Origin: a bacterium
GTDB lineage: Bacteria > Desulfobacterota > Deferrimicrobia > Deferrimicrobiales > Deferrimicrobiaceae
Assembly (NCBI GenBank): GCA_020056545.1
Contig: JAGVHM010000013.1
Location: 1 to 12,917, forward strand
Direction of reading: 5' to 3'
DNA: 12,917 bases
Of this stretch, positions 1 to 6,853 are shown in pieces (position 1 is the stretch's first letter; the number at the start of each line of letters is the position of its first letter). The notes beneath the pieces were generated by a model. It was not told the origin of the DNA, made no database searches, and worked only from the letters and a program-made list of their open reading frames with translations. The position numbers and the translations under genes are program-made.

Positions 1-690
1 CCAGGAATCCGTCGAGCTTTGCCCAGCTACGGAGACGGCGATGAAGCGCCCGCTGTGCTGGTCGTACAGGATCTTGGGGTCAAATGTATCGGGCGGGCTT
101 GGAACTACAGGAGGAAGGCTCCAAACGGAATTCCAGAAACTGTTCAGTGATACCACACTGCCGGAGTTTAAAACCCCCGACTTGTCGAAAACCCCGAATT
201 CGCTGTTGAGGATGCTCACTAGGTGATTCGGCCCTGCAGTTCCCATAGTGTCCGGGGGGATGATGTCGAAGGACGTGGGATTGGGAAGTCCGGCGAAGTT
301 GTTGTCGAGCGCCGGAGCCATCGGCTTCGGTGATAACGCCGCAGGCGCAAAGAGAGAGGATACCGCGGGCGATAGGCTCAGGAACAGCCGAGGCGAGAAA
401 ACCGATTCGTTGCCGGACTTCTGGATCCTTCGGAACGGGATTGCGCGATCACGGGGCGCAAGATCCCGCCTTTGCGGCGCGTTAGCCCGGACGTCCTGAA
501 GCGTTTCCACGGATACCGGTACGGGAAGGGTGACCGTAACGCCTACGGTTGAAGATCCACCGGCCGTTCCGGCGATCGCAGATCCCCGCGCAATGCGGTT
601 CCCGTGGGGCGATACACAATCATCCTCGAACCCCGCAACAAGCAGCATCGTGCATGCGATCAGCGCCAGAACAATCCGCTTCCGTATCAC
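1..690 (-). CDS. Secreted protein, 3'-truncated by window edge; candidate T2SS substrate
   Basis: A GTG-initiated frame of 230 codons runs from 690 to position 1 with no stop; the C-terminal part is outside the window. It begins with a Sec signal peptide (IRKRIVLALIACTMLLVAG, cleavage near 20). A low-complexity, strand-rich stretch (about 36-60, ending VTVTLPVPVSVETL) and a basic linker follow. The first recognisable motif is PPDTMGTAGPNHLVSILNS (145-163), then GVFDKSG (166-172) and a blade-like FDPKILYDQHSGRFIAVSV (203-221). From memory, the DT-x-G-x-x-GPNH ... DK ... DP-x-h-x-YD pattern recurs in large secreted bacterial proteins with beta-propeller or choice-of-anchor architecture; this needs a search. 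A GAGGAG Shine-Dalgarno lies 6 nt upstream. Context after a T2SS operon makes secretion by that system plausible. Base composition looks somewhat less GC-rich than in the gsp genes. Confidence 0.83.
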   Translation of the reverse strand, partial: MIRKRIVLALIACTMLLVAGFEDDCVSPHGNRIARGSAIAGTAGGSSTVGVTVTLPVPVSVETLQDVRANAPQRRDLAPRDRAIPFRRIQKSGNESVFSPRLFLSLSPAVSSLFAPAALSPKPMAPALDNNFAGLPNPTSFDIIPPDTMGTAGPNHLVSILNSEFGVFDKSGVLNSGSVVSLNSFWNSVWSLPPVVPSPPDTFDPKILYDQHSGRFIAVSVAGQSSTDSW

Positions 691-772
691 CTCGTTCTCC
701 TCTTAAAAACCTGTCATGTGCTGCAGTGTCGCGACGATCGTCTTGACCCGTTGCGATGGTGGCGGTTCCTGA
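691..772 (-). other. 82-bp intergenic gap with overlapping palindromes
   Basis: Longest non-coding stretch in the window. It contains two overlapping perfect palindromes, GTCGCGAC (728-735) and GACGATCGTC (733-742), beside CTGCAG (721-726). No stem-loop followed by a T-run, no convincing -35/-10 pair and no sigma-54 GG-N10-GC element was found. The gap may hold an operator or a weak promoter for the next gene, or simply be a spacer. Confidence 0.4.
697..702 (-). promoter_or_regulatory. Ribosome binding site of the left-edge secreted protein
   Basis: GAGGAG on the minus strand, 6 nt before the GTG start at 690. It is the element that decides the start of this gene; an in-frame TAA lies at 705-703, immediately upstream. 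Confidence 0.75.
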
Positions 773-1564
773 CTATTTTACGCTATTGTCCGTCGTTCCA
801 CCGGGCGGGGCGGGAGATTGACCATCCCTGCGGATCTTGTGGGACGGTGCGGCTCTGTCTCCGGGCGTCGGCGTCGGCTCTTTCGACTCCCTGTCCTTGA
901 TTTGATCGATCGTTTCCTTGGCCGACGGCACTTCCTTCGTGACTGTAACGCCTGTCTGCGAGGATGCGCTCGAGTAAAAACCGATCCTGTCGCTCTCCAG
1001 CAGGCGGGGGATGCCGCGCAGGGGTCCGGTGACCGCCCAGGCGATGCCTTCCCTGGACCGGATCGTGAAGCCGGCAGCGGTAATGAGTGACGCGTCTTTT
1101 TCCTCAGGGGGGTCCCGGAACCGTATCGCGAACGTGACGGGCTCGTCCTCTTTTCCCTCCCCGAACCGGCGCATGATGTCGATTTCGAAGGGTGTGTCGA
1201 GCCGGACGAGCGCCCCCTGCCGGCAGAGGTAATGGATCTTTTTCACCGACGGTTCCTTCAGCAGCGGAGGTATGTCGGGGCTGTTCAGGAGCAGTATGGC
1301 GGTGTTTCCGAACATGTTGAGGACGGAGATGTTCGCCTGGTCCAGCATGTGCGACTGTGACAGGAATGCGTCCGAGCGGAACACGACCAGCCCGGCGAAA
1401 AGAGCCGGCAGGTTTTCCGTGATGATGACCCCGATCTTGTCGTCCGCCTTGGCCCGCAGGATCTCCCTGTCCGCGGAAGACAACACGGGGCGGGGCCTGT
1501 CCTCCTTGCAAGCGGCGATGAGCAGGAACGCGGCAAGGATTGCGAAGGCGAAGCGGCGGGTCAT
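773..1564 (-). CDS. Putative outer-membrane lipoprotein with duplicated domain, T2SS-linked
   Basis: No named family recognised; 263 aa. The signal peptide MTRRFAFAILAAFLLIAAC ends in a lipobox (IAAC) with lipidated Cys19; Lys at +2 does not match the Asp inner-membrane retention rule, so outer-membrane sorting is expected. Two segments look homologous: about 57-113 (GLVVFRSD ... NISVLNMFGNTAILLLNSPDIPPLLKEPSVKKIHYL) and about 142-198 (VTFAIRFRD ... GFTIRSREGIAWAVTGPLRGIPRLLESDRIGFY). Each has a strand, a helix, two strands, then an IP-x-LL helix and a last strand. This resembles the ferredoxin-like fold of peptidase-inhibitor I9 propeptides (inference). A Pro/Thr/Lys-rich, probably disordered tail covers about 210-263. 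It starts by ATGA overlap with gspM and lacks its own Shine-Dalgarno, so it is translationally coupled to the secretion operon. It could be an accessory (pilotin-like) factor or a chaperone/inhibitor of cargo. Confidence 0.82.
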   Translation of the reverse strand: MTRRFAFAILAAFLLIAACKEDRPRPVLSSADREILRAKADDKIGVIITENLPALFAGLVVFRSDAFLSQSHMLDQANISVLNMFGNTAILLLNSPDIPPLLKEPSVKKIHYLCRQGALVRLDTPFEIDIMRRFGEGKEDEPVTFAIRFRDPPEEKDASLITAAGFTIRSREGIAWAVTGPLRGIPRLLESDRIGFYSSASSQTGVTVTKEVPSAKETIDQIKDRESKEPTPTPGDRAAPSHKIRRDGQSPAPPGGTTDNSVK

Positions 1565-2088
1565 CGAGTCAGGGGGAGCAGGAATCCGATCCGGAAGGTC
1601 GCGTCGATGTATCTGCCGTCGTCGTAACGGCTCTTCATCTGCACCGAGCGGATGGCAATGGGCAGGGGCCCGGTTTCAAACCGCGTGACGATCTTTACAG
1701 ACTCGAGGTATGTGAGGTTCTCGATCTTGAAATCGAATGCCTCTTCCCTGAAGAACTCCCCGTCCTTGACGCCGCCGGATTTGAGGCTGAACGATGATTG
1801 CGGAAAACCGGCCTCTAGGAGAGCGGCGGTAAGGCGCGCATGCGTGGATTCCGCGGCGTTGGCCGACCCGGTGACCCGCCCGGTGCTGATTCGCACCTCA
1901 CGGTCGGCCTGCTCCAGCTCGGGACGGATCTTCCTCATTTCCGCCAGGTCGCTCTCGGCCTGCGTGAGTTGACGGGTTAGGGTCCTGACCCTGGCCGTCC
2001 CGGGAATGACCACGAAGGAGAGCAGGAGAATTACCGCCGCCGCGATTCCACCGGCAAGGAGGATCGCCTTTTCGCGGTCACGAAGCAC
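1561..2088 (-). CDS. gspM: Type II secretion system protein GspM
   Basis: Small bitopic inner-membrane partner of GspL; 175 aa. The N-terminal LRDREKAILLAGGIAAAVILL has a charged cytoplasmic start and one membrane helix (about 8-29). A coiled coil follows (about 33-66, TLTRQLTQAESDLAEMRKIRPELEQ), then a periplasmic ferredoxin-like domain (about 80-175) with the strand FKIENLTYLESVKIVTRFE (120-138). This is the GspM/PilO layout. The start is GTG at 2088, 11 bp inside gspL, with an AGGGGG Shine-Dalgarno about 10 nt upstream. The TGA overlaps the next start as ATGA. No long sequence motif is conserved in this family, so the call relies on topology, size and position right after gspL. Confidence 0.88.
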   Translation of the reverse strand: MLRDREKAILLAGGIAAAVILLLSFVVIPGTARVRTLTRQLTQAESDLAEMRKIRPELEQADREVRISTGRVTGSANAAESTHARLTAALLEAGFPQSSFSLKSGGVKDGEFFREEAFDFKIENLTYLESVKIVTRFETGPLPIAIRSVQMKSRYDDGRYIDATFRIGFLLPLTR

Positions 2089-3451
2089 GGCCCGCGCCCC
2101 CTTTTTCGACGAGTATGGTGAACCGGATGGAGCCGCTCTTCGCCACGCCGCGCGATTCCTGCACGGTTACGTTGACCTCCGGTCCGAAGGCCGCCGCAAG
2201 CGCGGTCCGGTACTTTTCGACCAGTTGGGAATCCCCCGCCTCCCCGGTAAGCCGTATCCTGCCGGCGTCGAAGGAGATCTCTTTCATCACGACGTTTTCC
2301 TTGGGGGGGAGGGCCTGGGAAACTTTCATAAGCGATGATGACAGCCCGGCTGGGTCGATCCCCATTTCCTTCTGCTGCCTCCGCAGCGACTGTATCTTTC
2401 CGCGGATCTGCGCGGTTTCCTGTACTGCCGCCTTCGCACCCGGGACGGCTTCGGAAAACTCCTTGCGGATCTGCGCGCGGACGGAGGCCACCTTCCTTTC
2501 CTGGGCCCACTTCGCGACTTCCAGCGAGGCAATGGCGGAGACGGCCGCCACCGCCGCGGCGATTGCGGCAATGCGCACCCTTCTCTTTTGGCGCTCGAGT
2601 TCCGATTCCGCCTCCGCGGAAGTCCGAAGGGAAAATCCGCCCAGTCCCTTCGGGTGCGAAAATACCCGTGCGGCTCCGTATGCAAGCGGCGGTGCGTCGC
2701 CTGCTTCCGGAAGGTGGAATGCCGACGCGCCTGCCAACTCGCCGGCGAGGGCGGCGGGTGCCTCTCCAAGTATCGATACAGGCATAGGGGATTCATGCTG
2801 CGGATCGGCTTGCAGGAGGATGCGCCATTCCTCGGCCAATCCCGCGGCGTCGGAGGCCATGGCGGAGGGGAACTGGCGCGCCCAGCGCACGGCTCCTCCC
2901 TCGATGCGCAAAACGACGATGTCGGAAAGCGTGGAAACGATTATCCCGTCGGGGAGGGCGTTCGCGGAAAGGAAGGCAGAGAGGATCGAAACATGGTCGG
3001 TTACGACGCGGTCCACGCGGAACCCGGCGCCGGTGAAAAGCGCCACGGTCTTTTCGACCGCTTCCCTGCGGGCGGCCACCGCGACGAACTTTCCGGGTTG
3101 TCCCGGCGGGGATGGCAGGAGGTCGGACAGGATGGCTTCGTCCTCGAGCGGCAAGCTCCCTTCCAGCTCGGACAGGTGGATCTTCTTCGCGCGCTCAAGG
3201 TCGGCCACCGGGAGTTCTATCTGCCGCAGGAACGTCCATGAGGCCGGGAGGGACAGCACGACCGGTGGCAGGTCCAGGCTTCCCGTCCTGCTGCGGATCT
3301 CATCCGCAAGGTTGGAGGCGTCGTCCTGCCCTCCATACGGGTCCCGGCAGTGGACCGTGCAGTGGAAATGGCATTTCGAGGCGAACAGGGACTGTTCCCA
3401 CAGGAGTGCTGAGAGATGGCCTTGCGTTATCGATATGCCCAGGGTCTTCAT
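2078..3451 (-). CDS. gspL: Type II secretion system protein GspL (PilM/PilN-like)
   Basis: Inner-membrane assembly protein that recruits GspE to the membrane and pairs with GspM; 457 aa from the ATG at 3451. The cytoplasmic half has the actin-like PilM/GspL fold: MKTLGISITQGHLSALLW (1-18, the phosphate-1-like strand pair), VVLSLPASWTFLRQIELP (64-81), KFVAVAARREAVEKTVALF (121-139) and the stretch GFRVDRVVTDHVSILSAFL (143-161). A basic anchor, RQKRRVR, precedes one membrane helix (about 292-312). A coiled coil (about 318-365) and a periplasmic ferredoxin-like domain follow (VVMKEISFDAGRIRLTGEA ... VNVTVQES ... IRFTILVE), the part known to dimerise with GspM in the family. It overlaps gspM by 11 bp. 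Primary sequence is diverged from enterobacterial GspL, but architecture and context are decisive. Confidence 0.92.
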   Translation of the reverse strand: MKTLGISITQGHLSALLWEQSLFASKCHFHCTVHCRDPYGGQDDASNLADEIRSRTGSLDLPPVVLSLPASWTFLRQIELPVADLERAKKIHLSELEGSLPLEDEAILSDLLPSPPGQPGKFVAVAARREAVEKTVALFTGAGFRVDRVVTDHVSILSAFLSANALPDGIIVSTLSDIVVLRIEGGAVRWARQFPSAMASDAAGLAEEWRILLQADPQHESPMPVSILGEAPAALAGELAGASAFHLPEAGDAPPLAYGAARVFSHPKGLGGFSLRTSAEAESELERQKRRVRIAAIAAAVAAVSAIASLEVAKWAQERKVASVRAQIRKEFSEAVPGAKAAVQETAQIRGKIQSLRRQQKEMGIDPAGLSSSLMKVSQALPPKENVVMKEISFDAGRIRLTGEAGDSQLVEKYRTALAAAFGPEVNVTVQESRGVAKSGSIRFTILVEKGGAGRAS

Positions 3452-3458
3452 CACACGG

Positions 3459-3462
3459 TCCT
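3459..3462 (-). promoter_or_regulatory. gspL ribosome binding site overlapping the gspN stop
   Basis: AGGA, within the TAGGA formed by the gspN TAG stop, 7 nt before the ATG at 3451. It favours that ATG over the GTG one codon upstream (3454), for which the spacing is only 4 nt. Confidence 0.6.
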
Positions 3463-4321
3463 AAAAGAACTGGAACTCACCCGTCGGTGACAGGAGCGAG
3501 CCCTTGATCCTCAGATTAGCATTCTTGGTGTTTTTCGCCACCAGGTCAAATAGGGTCGCGATCTTTCCCTCCAGCGGGTTCTGGACCCGCAGGTGAAAAG
3601 TGATCGAAGATGCGGCGGGAGTCAGGAAACGCGCGATCTCTCCGTTTCCGTCCACCGCGGACCCTTCGTACGTCCCGGTCAGGGAAGAGACGTGGACGGT
3701 TCCTTCACGGACGACGAACTTGAGGCGGACGTCCCGCAGCAGGGCCTCCCGCACCGGAGAATTTTGCGCGGGGATCGGAAGGCGCAGCCACGAAAGGGAT
3801 CCTTCGCCGGTCCCCGAATCGGCGCCGGATGAATTCCCCTTCCATTGAAGTTCCGCGCTGTCGATAAGAAATCCGGTTCCCGAAGGGGCCGCGAAGAGTG
3901 GGGCAAGGTCCTCAGAGCCCAGTTTCGATATGCCCAGCCGCACTTTCCCCGGATCGGATACCATCGGCGATGTGCGCACGTCCACGGACGCCTCTCCCCG
4001 CCTGGCTTGAAAATGGAACGGAAGCCATTGGAACAGCCCCGTCCATTCCCATGACGCAGAGGCCGATTCGATGGAAATGGCTCCTCCTCCGCGTGTTCCT
4101 ATCACGGCGTTCCGGCATTGCAGGCCAAGGGGAAAGACGATGCGGGAATCCTCGCAGGTGAATTCGATCCCGCGCGCGGCGAGCGAGGTTCGCAGCGGGG
4201 AGAGAAGTGAATCCCCCGGGAGGGTATACAGGAGCGTGAACAGAAAGATGATCGCGAAAAGAAGAACGCCAAGGGCCGCGCCGAGCCGGCGGCCCCTGGC
4301 GAATTCGCTATGCAACGGCAC
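3461..4321 (-). CDS. gspN: Type II secretion system protein GspN (AsmA-like)
   Basis: A 286-aa bitopic membrane protein: short cytoplasmic N-terminus, one membrane helix (about 14-34, LGAALGVLLFAIIFLFTLLY), then a periplasmic beta-rich domain. The pattern LRTSLAARGIEFTCED (43-58) just after the helix, and a late DGNGEIARFLTPAASSITFHL (224-244), match the AsmA-like organisation of the GspN family found in deltaproteobacterial and spirochaete T2SS operons. Its exact role in secretion is not settled for this type. The start is GTG at 4321, overlapping the propeller gene by 14 bp. A TTG two codons later (4315) has better spacing (5 nt) from a GGAG and may be the true start. Identification rests on topology, length and position before gspL. 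Confidence 0.85.
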   Translation of the reverse strand: MPLHSEFARGRRLGAALGVLLFAIIFLFTLLYTLPGDSLLSPLRTSLAARGIEFTCEDSRIVFPLGLQCRNAVIGTRGGGAISIESASASWEWTGLFQWLPFHFQARRGEASVDVRTSPMVSDPGKVRLGISKLGSEDLAPLFAAPSGTGFLIDSAELQWKGNSSGADSGTGEGSLSWLRLPIPAQNSPVREALLRDVRLKFVVREGTVHVSSLTGTYEGSAVDGNGEIARFLTPAASSITFHLRVQNPLEGKIATLFDLVAKNTKNANLRIKGSLLSPTGEFQFF

Positions 4322-5861
4322 TCCGGCGCGCCGACCGGCTTCCCCGGGAAATCCGCCGGATCGCCAGAACGATGGCGGGAAGGAAGAGGAATGCGGTGCC
4401 GGCCATCCGTCCGCCTTCCCCTGCGCATGGATCGGAGACCATCGAGCATCCGGATTCCTTGAATGGAATCGGAAGCGTGATCGTGCCGACGGTCGTAACG
4501 TCCAGGTTACGGTTCGTGCCTCCGGGGATCAGGCCGGACCAGAAAACGATCGCCTTCCCGCTGGTGTACCCGAACGCTCCTTTGGTGTAATCGCCGGTGA
4601 TCTCCCTCGGGAACTCCTGGGAATCGAAGCCCACCTGGGCGCGCGGAGTCAGGATCTCGAAGTAGGGGAACGTGGCGATCAGGTGGAAGGCGTAATACGT
4701 GCAGCGCGTGCCTCCCGCGCCGTATCCCGTCATGTGTAACCTGCCGCTCGTGTCCAGGACCGCATCCGGGCGATAAAGGTTGAATTCGTCGGGCAGGATG
4801 AGCTCCCCCGGGGGAGTGATGAAGAAGTTCCTGTTGTCCGCAACAATCACCGTGCTGCCGTCCTGGTTGTCGGCGTCGGGGTTGAAGTTTATGAAGCCGA
4901 TGTTGCCCGCCTGGCCCGGCACGGTCTCGTCGGCGGCGAGGACGACGATGGAGCTGTTGCTGAATACCTGCAGCGACGGGAAGCCCCAGCGGAACCCGCC
5001 CCCGATCACCTGGGTCGCCGATATGACGCGGTTGTCGATGCCGCTCGTTTCCTTGATCATCGCGTAGTAAACCGGGACGGGGCCTGTCAAAAAGGCGTTG
5101 TCCGCGGCCCAGGCGACATGCGACCGGTTCAGCGTGTCGAGCCGAAGGCTCGGAAGCGGCCGACGCCCGTCGGTGGCGGGGAGGGAGGAGAGCGGTATCG
5201 GCGCGCCGACTACCAACGCGTTGTCGATCCCCACCCGCGCGAAATACACCTGGAACGGATCCGTTCCGATGACAGACCGGTTCCCGAAGGCGATGCGCGC
5301 GGAATTGTCCGTCGTGACGATACCGAAGGAGATGTCTTCGATATCGCCGGTTGCGAGATCACCTGCAGGGAATCCGGTCACCTGCTTGACGGAAGCGAGT
5401 GTCGCCGTGTTGCCCGTAAGCGTAAACCTGGCGATATAGGGTCGGTAGACGGTGTCCAGGTCGGTAGCCTTGGCCTGGAAGAAGATCACCGCCTCGGTGG
5501 ACGACCGCAGGGCGATTTTAGGATGGCGCGCGTCGTAAAAGGAAGAGTTTCCGCCCGTGCCTGTGTTATCGACCGCCACGGGGGATGTAAGGATAACCGC
5601 GCTGTCCTTAACCAGGGACAGGTTGGCGAAATTGGTATCCCCGTTTACCGCCGCGAAGTACACCCAGTAGCCATCACCGGAAGCGGTATTTTTCCCGATG
5701 TACGCGACGAGCGCCTTCGATCCGTCCATCGCCACCGAAGGCTGGTCGAAGATCCCCGTGTTGTTGTCGTTCACCGGCAACGTCATCTCCGCGCCGGCCA
5801 CGCCCGAAAATGCGGCGATCATGATCAAGGCTGCAAAAACGGCTCTGGAAATTCGAGACAT
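4308..5861 (-). CDS. Secreted propeller-like repeat protein with CTERM-like tail; candidate T2SS substrate
   Basis: No named family recognised. The product has 517 aa from the ATG at 5861, chosen because it directly starts a Sec signal peptide (SRISRAVFAALIMIAAFSGVAGA, cleavage near 24); an upstream TTG at 5918 lies within gspK. The mature part has six similar segments of about 35-45 residues: around 40-75, 113-151, 175-214, 236-274, 294-331 and 364-400. They share the pattern P-S-h-x-x-D ... h-h-A-x ... V-Y-F/Y-A-x-h, with a possible seventh at 417-459. This suggests a sialidase/BNR-like beta-propeller (inference). The C-terminus has SGCSMVSDPC (470-479), a hydrophobic helix (about 486-501) and an Arg-rich tail (RRISRGSRSARR). 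That is the tripartite layout of Cys-type CTERM sorting signals such as MYXO-CTERM. It sits between gspK (32 bp away) and gspN (14-bp overlap), hence likely co-expressed with the secretion machine. Confidence 0.85.
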   Translation of the reverse strand: MSRISRAVFAALIMIAAFSGVAGAEMTLPVNDNNTGIFDQPSVAMDGSKALVAYIGKNTASGDGYWVYFAAVNGDTNFANLSLVKDSAVILTSPVAVDNTGTGGNSSFYDARHPKIALRSSTEAVIFFQAKATDLDTVYRPYIARFTLTGNTATLASVKQVTGFPAGDLATGDIEDISFGIVTTDNSARIAFGNRSVIGTDPFQVYFARVGIDNALVVGAPIPLSSLPATDGRRPLPSLRLDTLNRSHVAWAADNAFLTGPVPVYYAMIKETSGIDNRVISATQVIGGGFRWGFPSLQVFSNSSIVVLAADETVPGQAGNIGFINFNPDADNQDGSTVIVADNRNFFITPPGELILPDEFNLYRPDAVLDTSGRLHMTGYGAGGTRCTYYAFHLIATFPYFEILTPRAQVGFDSQEFPREITGDYTKGAFGYTSGKAIVFWSGLIPGGTNRNLDVTTVGTITLPIPFKESGCSMVSDPCAGEGGRMAGTAFLFLPAIVLAIRRISRGSRSARRSAVA

Positions 5862-5893
5862 CGAACACCCCGTGGAAAGGATTTTATTAGTGC

Positions 5894-6853
5894 CTATTCT
5901 AAACGCCAGTACCGCCATTGTATATCATTTCCGGCCCGCACCCCCACTGCGTCGACCGTCCGGACCGTCCCCCCGAAATCGCCCATGGAGCGGACGTGAA
6001 AGACCGTGCTCTTTATATCTATCAGGTCCCGGAAACGCGTCTTGTCGTATAAATCCCTGAGCATCGGATTGACGTTCCCGATGTCTTTGGTTTTCTGGAA
6101 CGGCGTATCTTTGCGGTACTCCATGATCTGGTCGGCCGTGGCCGAGCTGATCTCTCCGCCGTCGGAGGCGTCCTGGCCCGCTGAGAGCGCCATGAGTATT
6201 TCCTTGGGTGCCGTGTTGATGTTGACCATGCCCGAGGAATGGACGGTCACGAACGGTTTGATCTTTTCGAATGCCTCTCTCGTGATCCCGCGGACAAGGC
6301 GCAGTTCGTCCAGCGTGTCGAACAGGTCGTTCTTTGCGCGGTAGGGGTAGGGGAGCGACATGTAGTAGGAGCTTTCGGCGCCCCCGACGCGGGCCGAGTC
6401 GTCGTTGTCGAGCCAGTCCACCACCGCATCGGCCACCGATTGCTCGATGCCTATGATGGAGAGCAGTTTGCGGAACACGGCGAGCCTCTGCTCGTCCGGG
6501 GCGTTCCCGTTGGCGAGGATCAACCGATTCAGGTTGAGTTTCCGCTCCTCGTCCTCGACGGTGACCGCCACGACGCCGTCCCCGAGCTCGATGGGGGGGA
6601 CGGGTCGAGACCATATCTCGTCCAGGGTGTCGTACTGGTTGTCCTTGGCGTCCTGCCGCAAGGCGATTTTCGCCGCCGCCGCCCCGCCTTCCGCCAACAG
6701 GGCGGACCGGATGGAATCCCGGCCGTAGGCGCCGCTCTGCGCCGCCCTGGCGCCGACGTGGAAGATCTCCATGGCCAGCGCCACTATCAGGACCAGCACC
6801 AGCAGGGTGACGAGAAGGGCGACTCCGGAGTCGTTTCGGACGATGGTCTTCAC
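5894..6853 (-). CDS. gspK: Pseudopilus tip protein GspK
   Basis: Large minor pseudopilin capping the pseudopilus; 319 aa from the GTG at 6853, inside the usual GspK size range. The frame is open upstream to 7015, but that part is gspJ sequence read out of frame. The GTG gives a correct short leader (KTIVRNDSG) and a GTGA overlap with the gspJ stop, with a GGGAGGG Shine-Dalgarno about 10 nt upstream. Predicted cleavage is between Gly10 and Val11; position +5 is Val rather than Glu, as expected for GspK. The body shows the SAM-like helical domain (DEQRLAVFRKLLSIIGIE, then VVDWLDNDDSARVGGAESSYY, about 144-164), LDELRLVRGIT (181-191) and the signature VNINTAPKEILMAL (210-223). A propeller-like gene follows after 32 bp. 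Confidence 0.96.
   Translation of the reverse strand: MKTIVRNDSGVALLVTLLVLVLIVALAMEIFHVGARAAQSGAYGRDSIRSALLAEGGAAAAKIALRQDAKDNQYDTLDEIWSRPVPPIELGDGVVAVTVEDEERKLNLNRLILANGNAPDEQRLAVFRKLLSIIGIEQSVADAVVDWLDNDDSARVGGAESSYYMSLPYPYRAKNDLFDTLDELRLVRGITREAFEKIKPFVTVHSSGMVNINTAPKEILMALSAGQDASDGGEISSATADQIMEYRKDTPFQKTKDIGNVNPMLRDLYDKTRFRDLIDIKSTVFHVRSMGDFGGTVRTVDAVGVRAGNDIQWRYWRLE

Noticed and set aside
41..499. Two short plus-strand frames near the left edge
   Set aside because: They overlap the minus-strand open frame (690 to 1), which has a signal peptide, a Shine-Dalgarno and recognisable motifs; the plus-strand translations have none.
691..772. Rho-independent terminator after the lipoprotein gene
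   Set aside because: The palindromes in the gap are short, have no loop and are not followed by a T-run on the minus strand.
2115..3464. 449-codon plus-strand open frame opposite gspL
   Set aside because: Ser/Ala/Arg-rich low-information translation antisense to a well-supported gspL; typical third-position GC artefact.
5862..5935. Possible promoter (TATACAAT-like box) or sigma-54 site upstream of the propeller gene
   Set aside because: There is no matching -35 at 16-18 bp, and the GG to GC spacing is 12 rather than the required 10; read-through from gspK is simpler.
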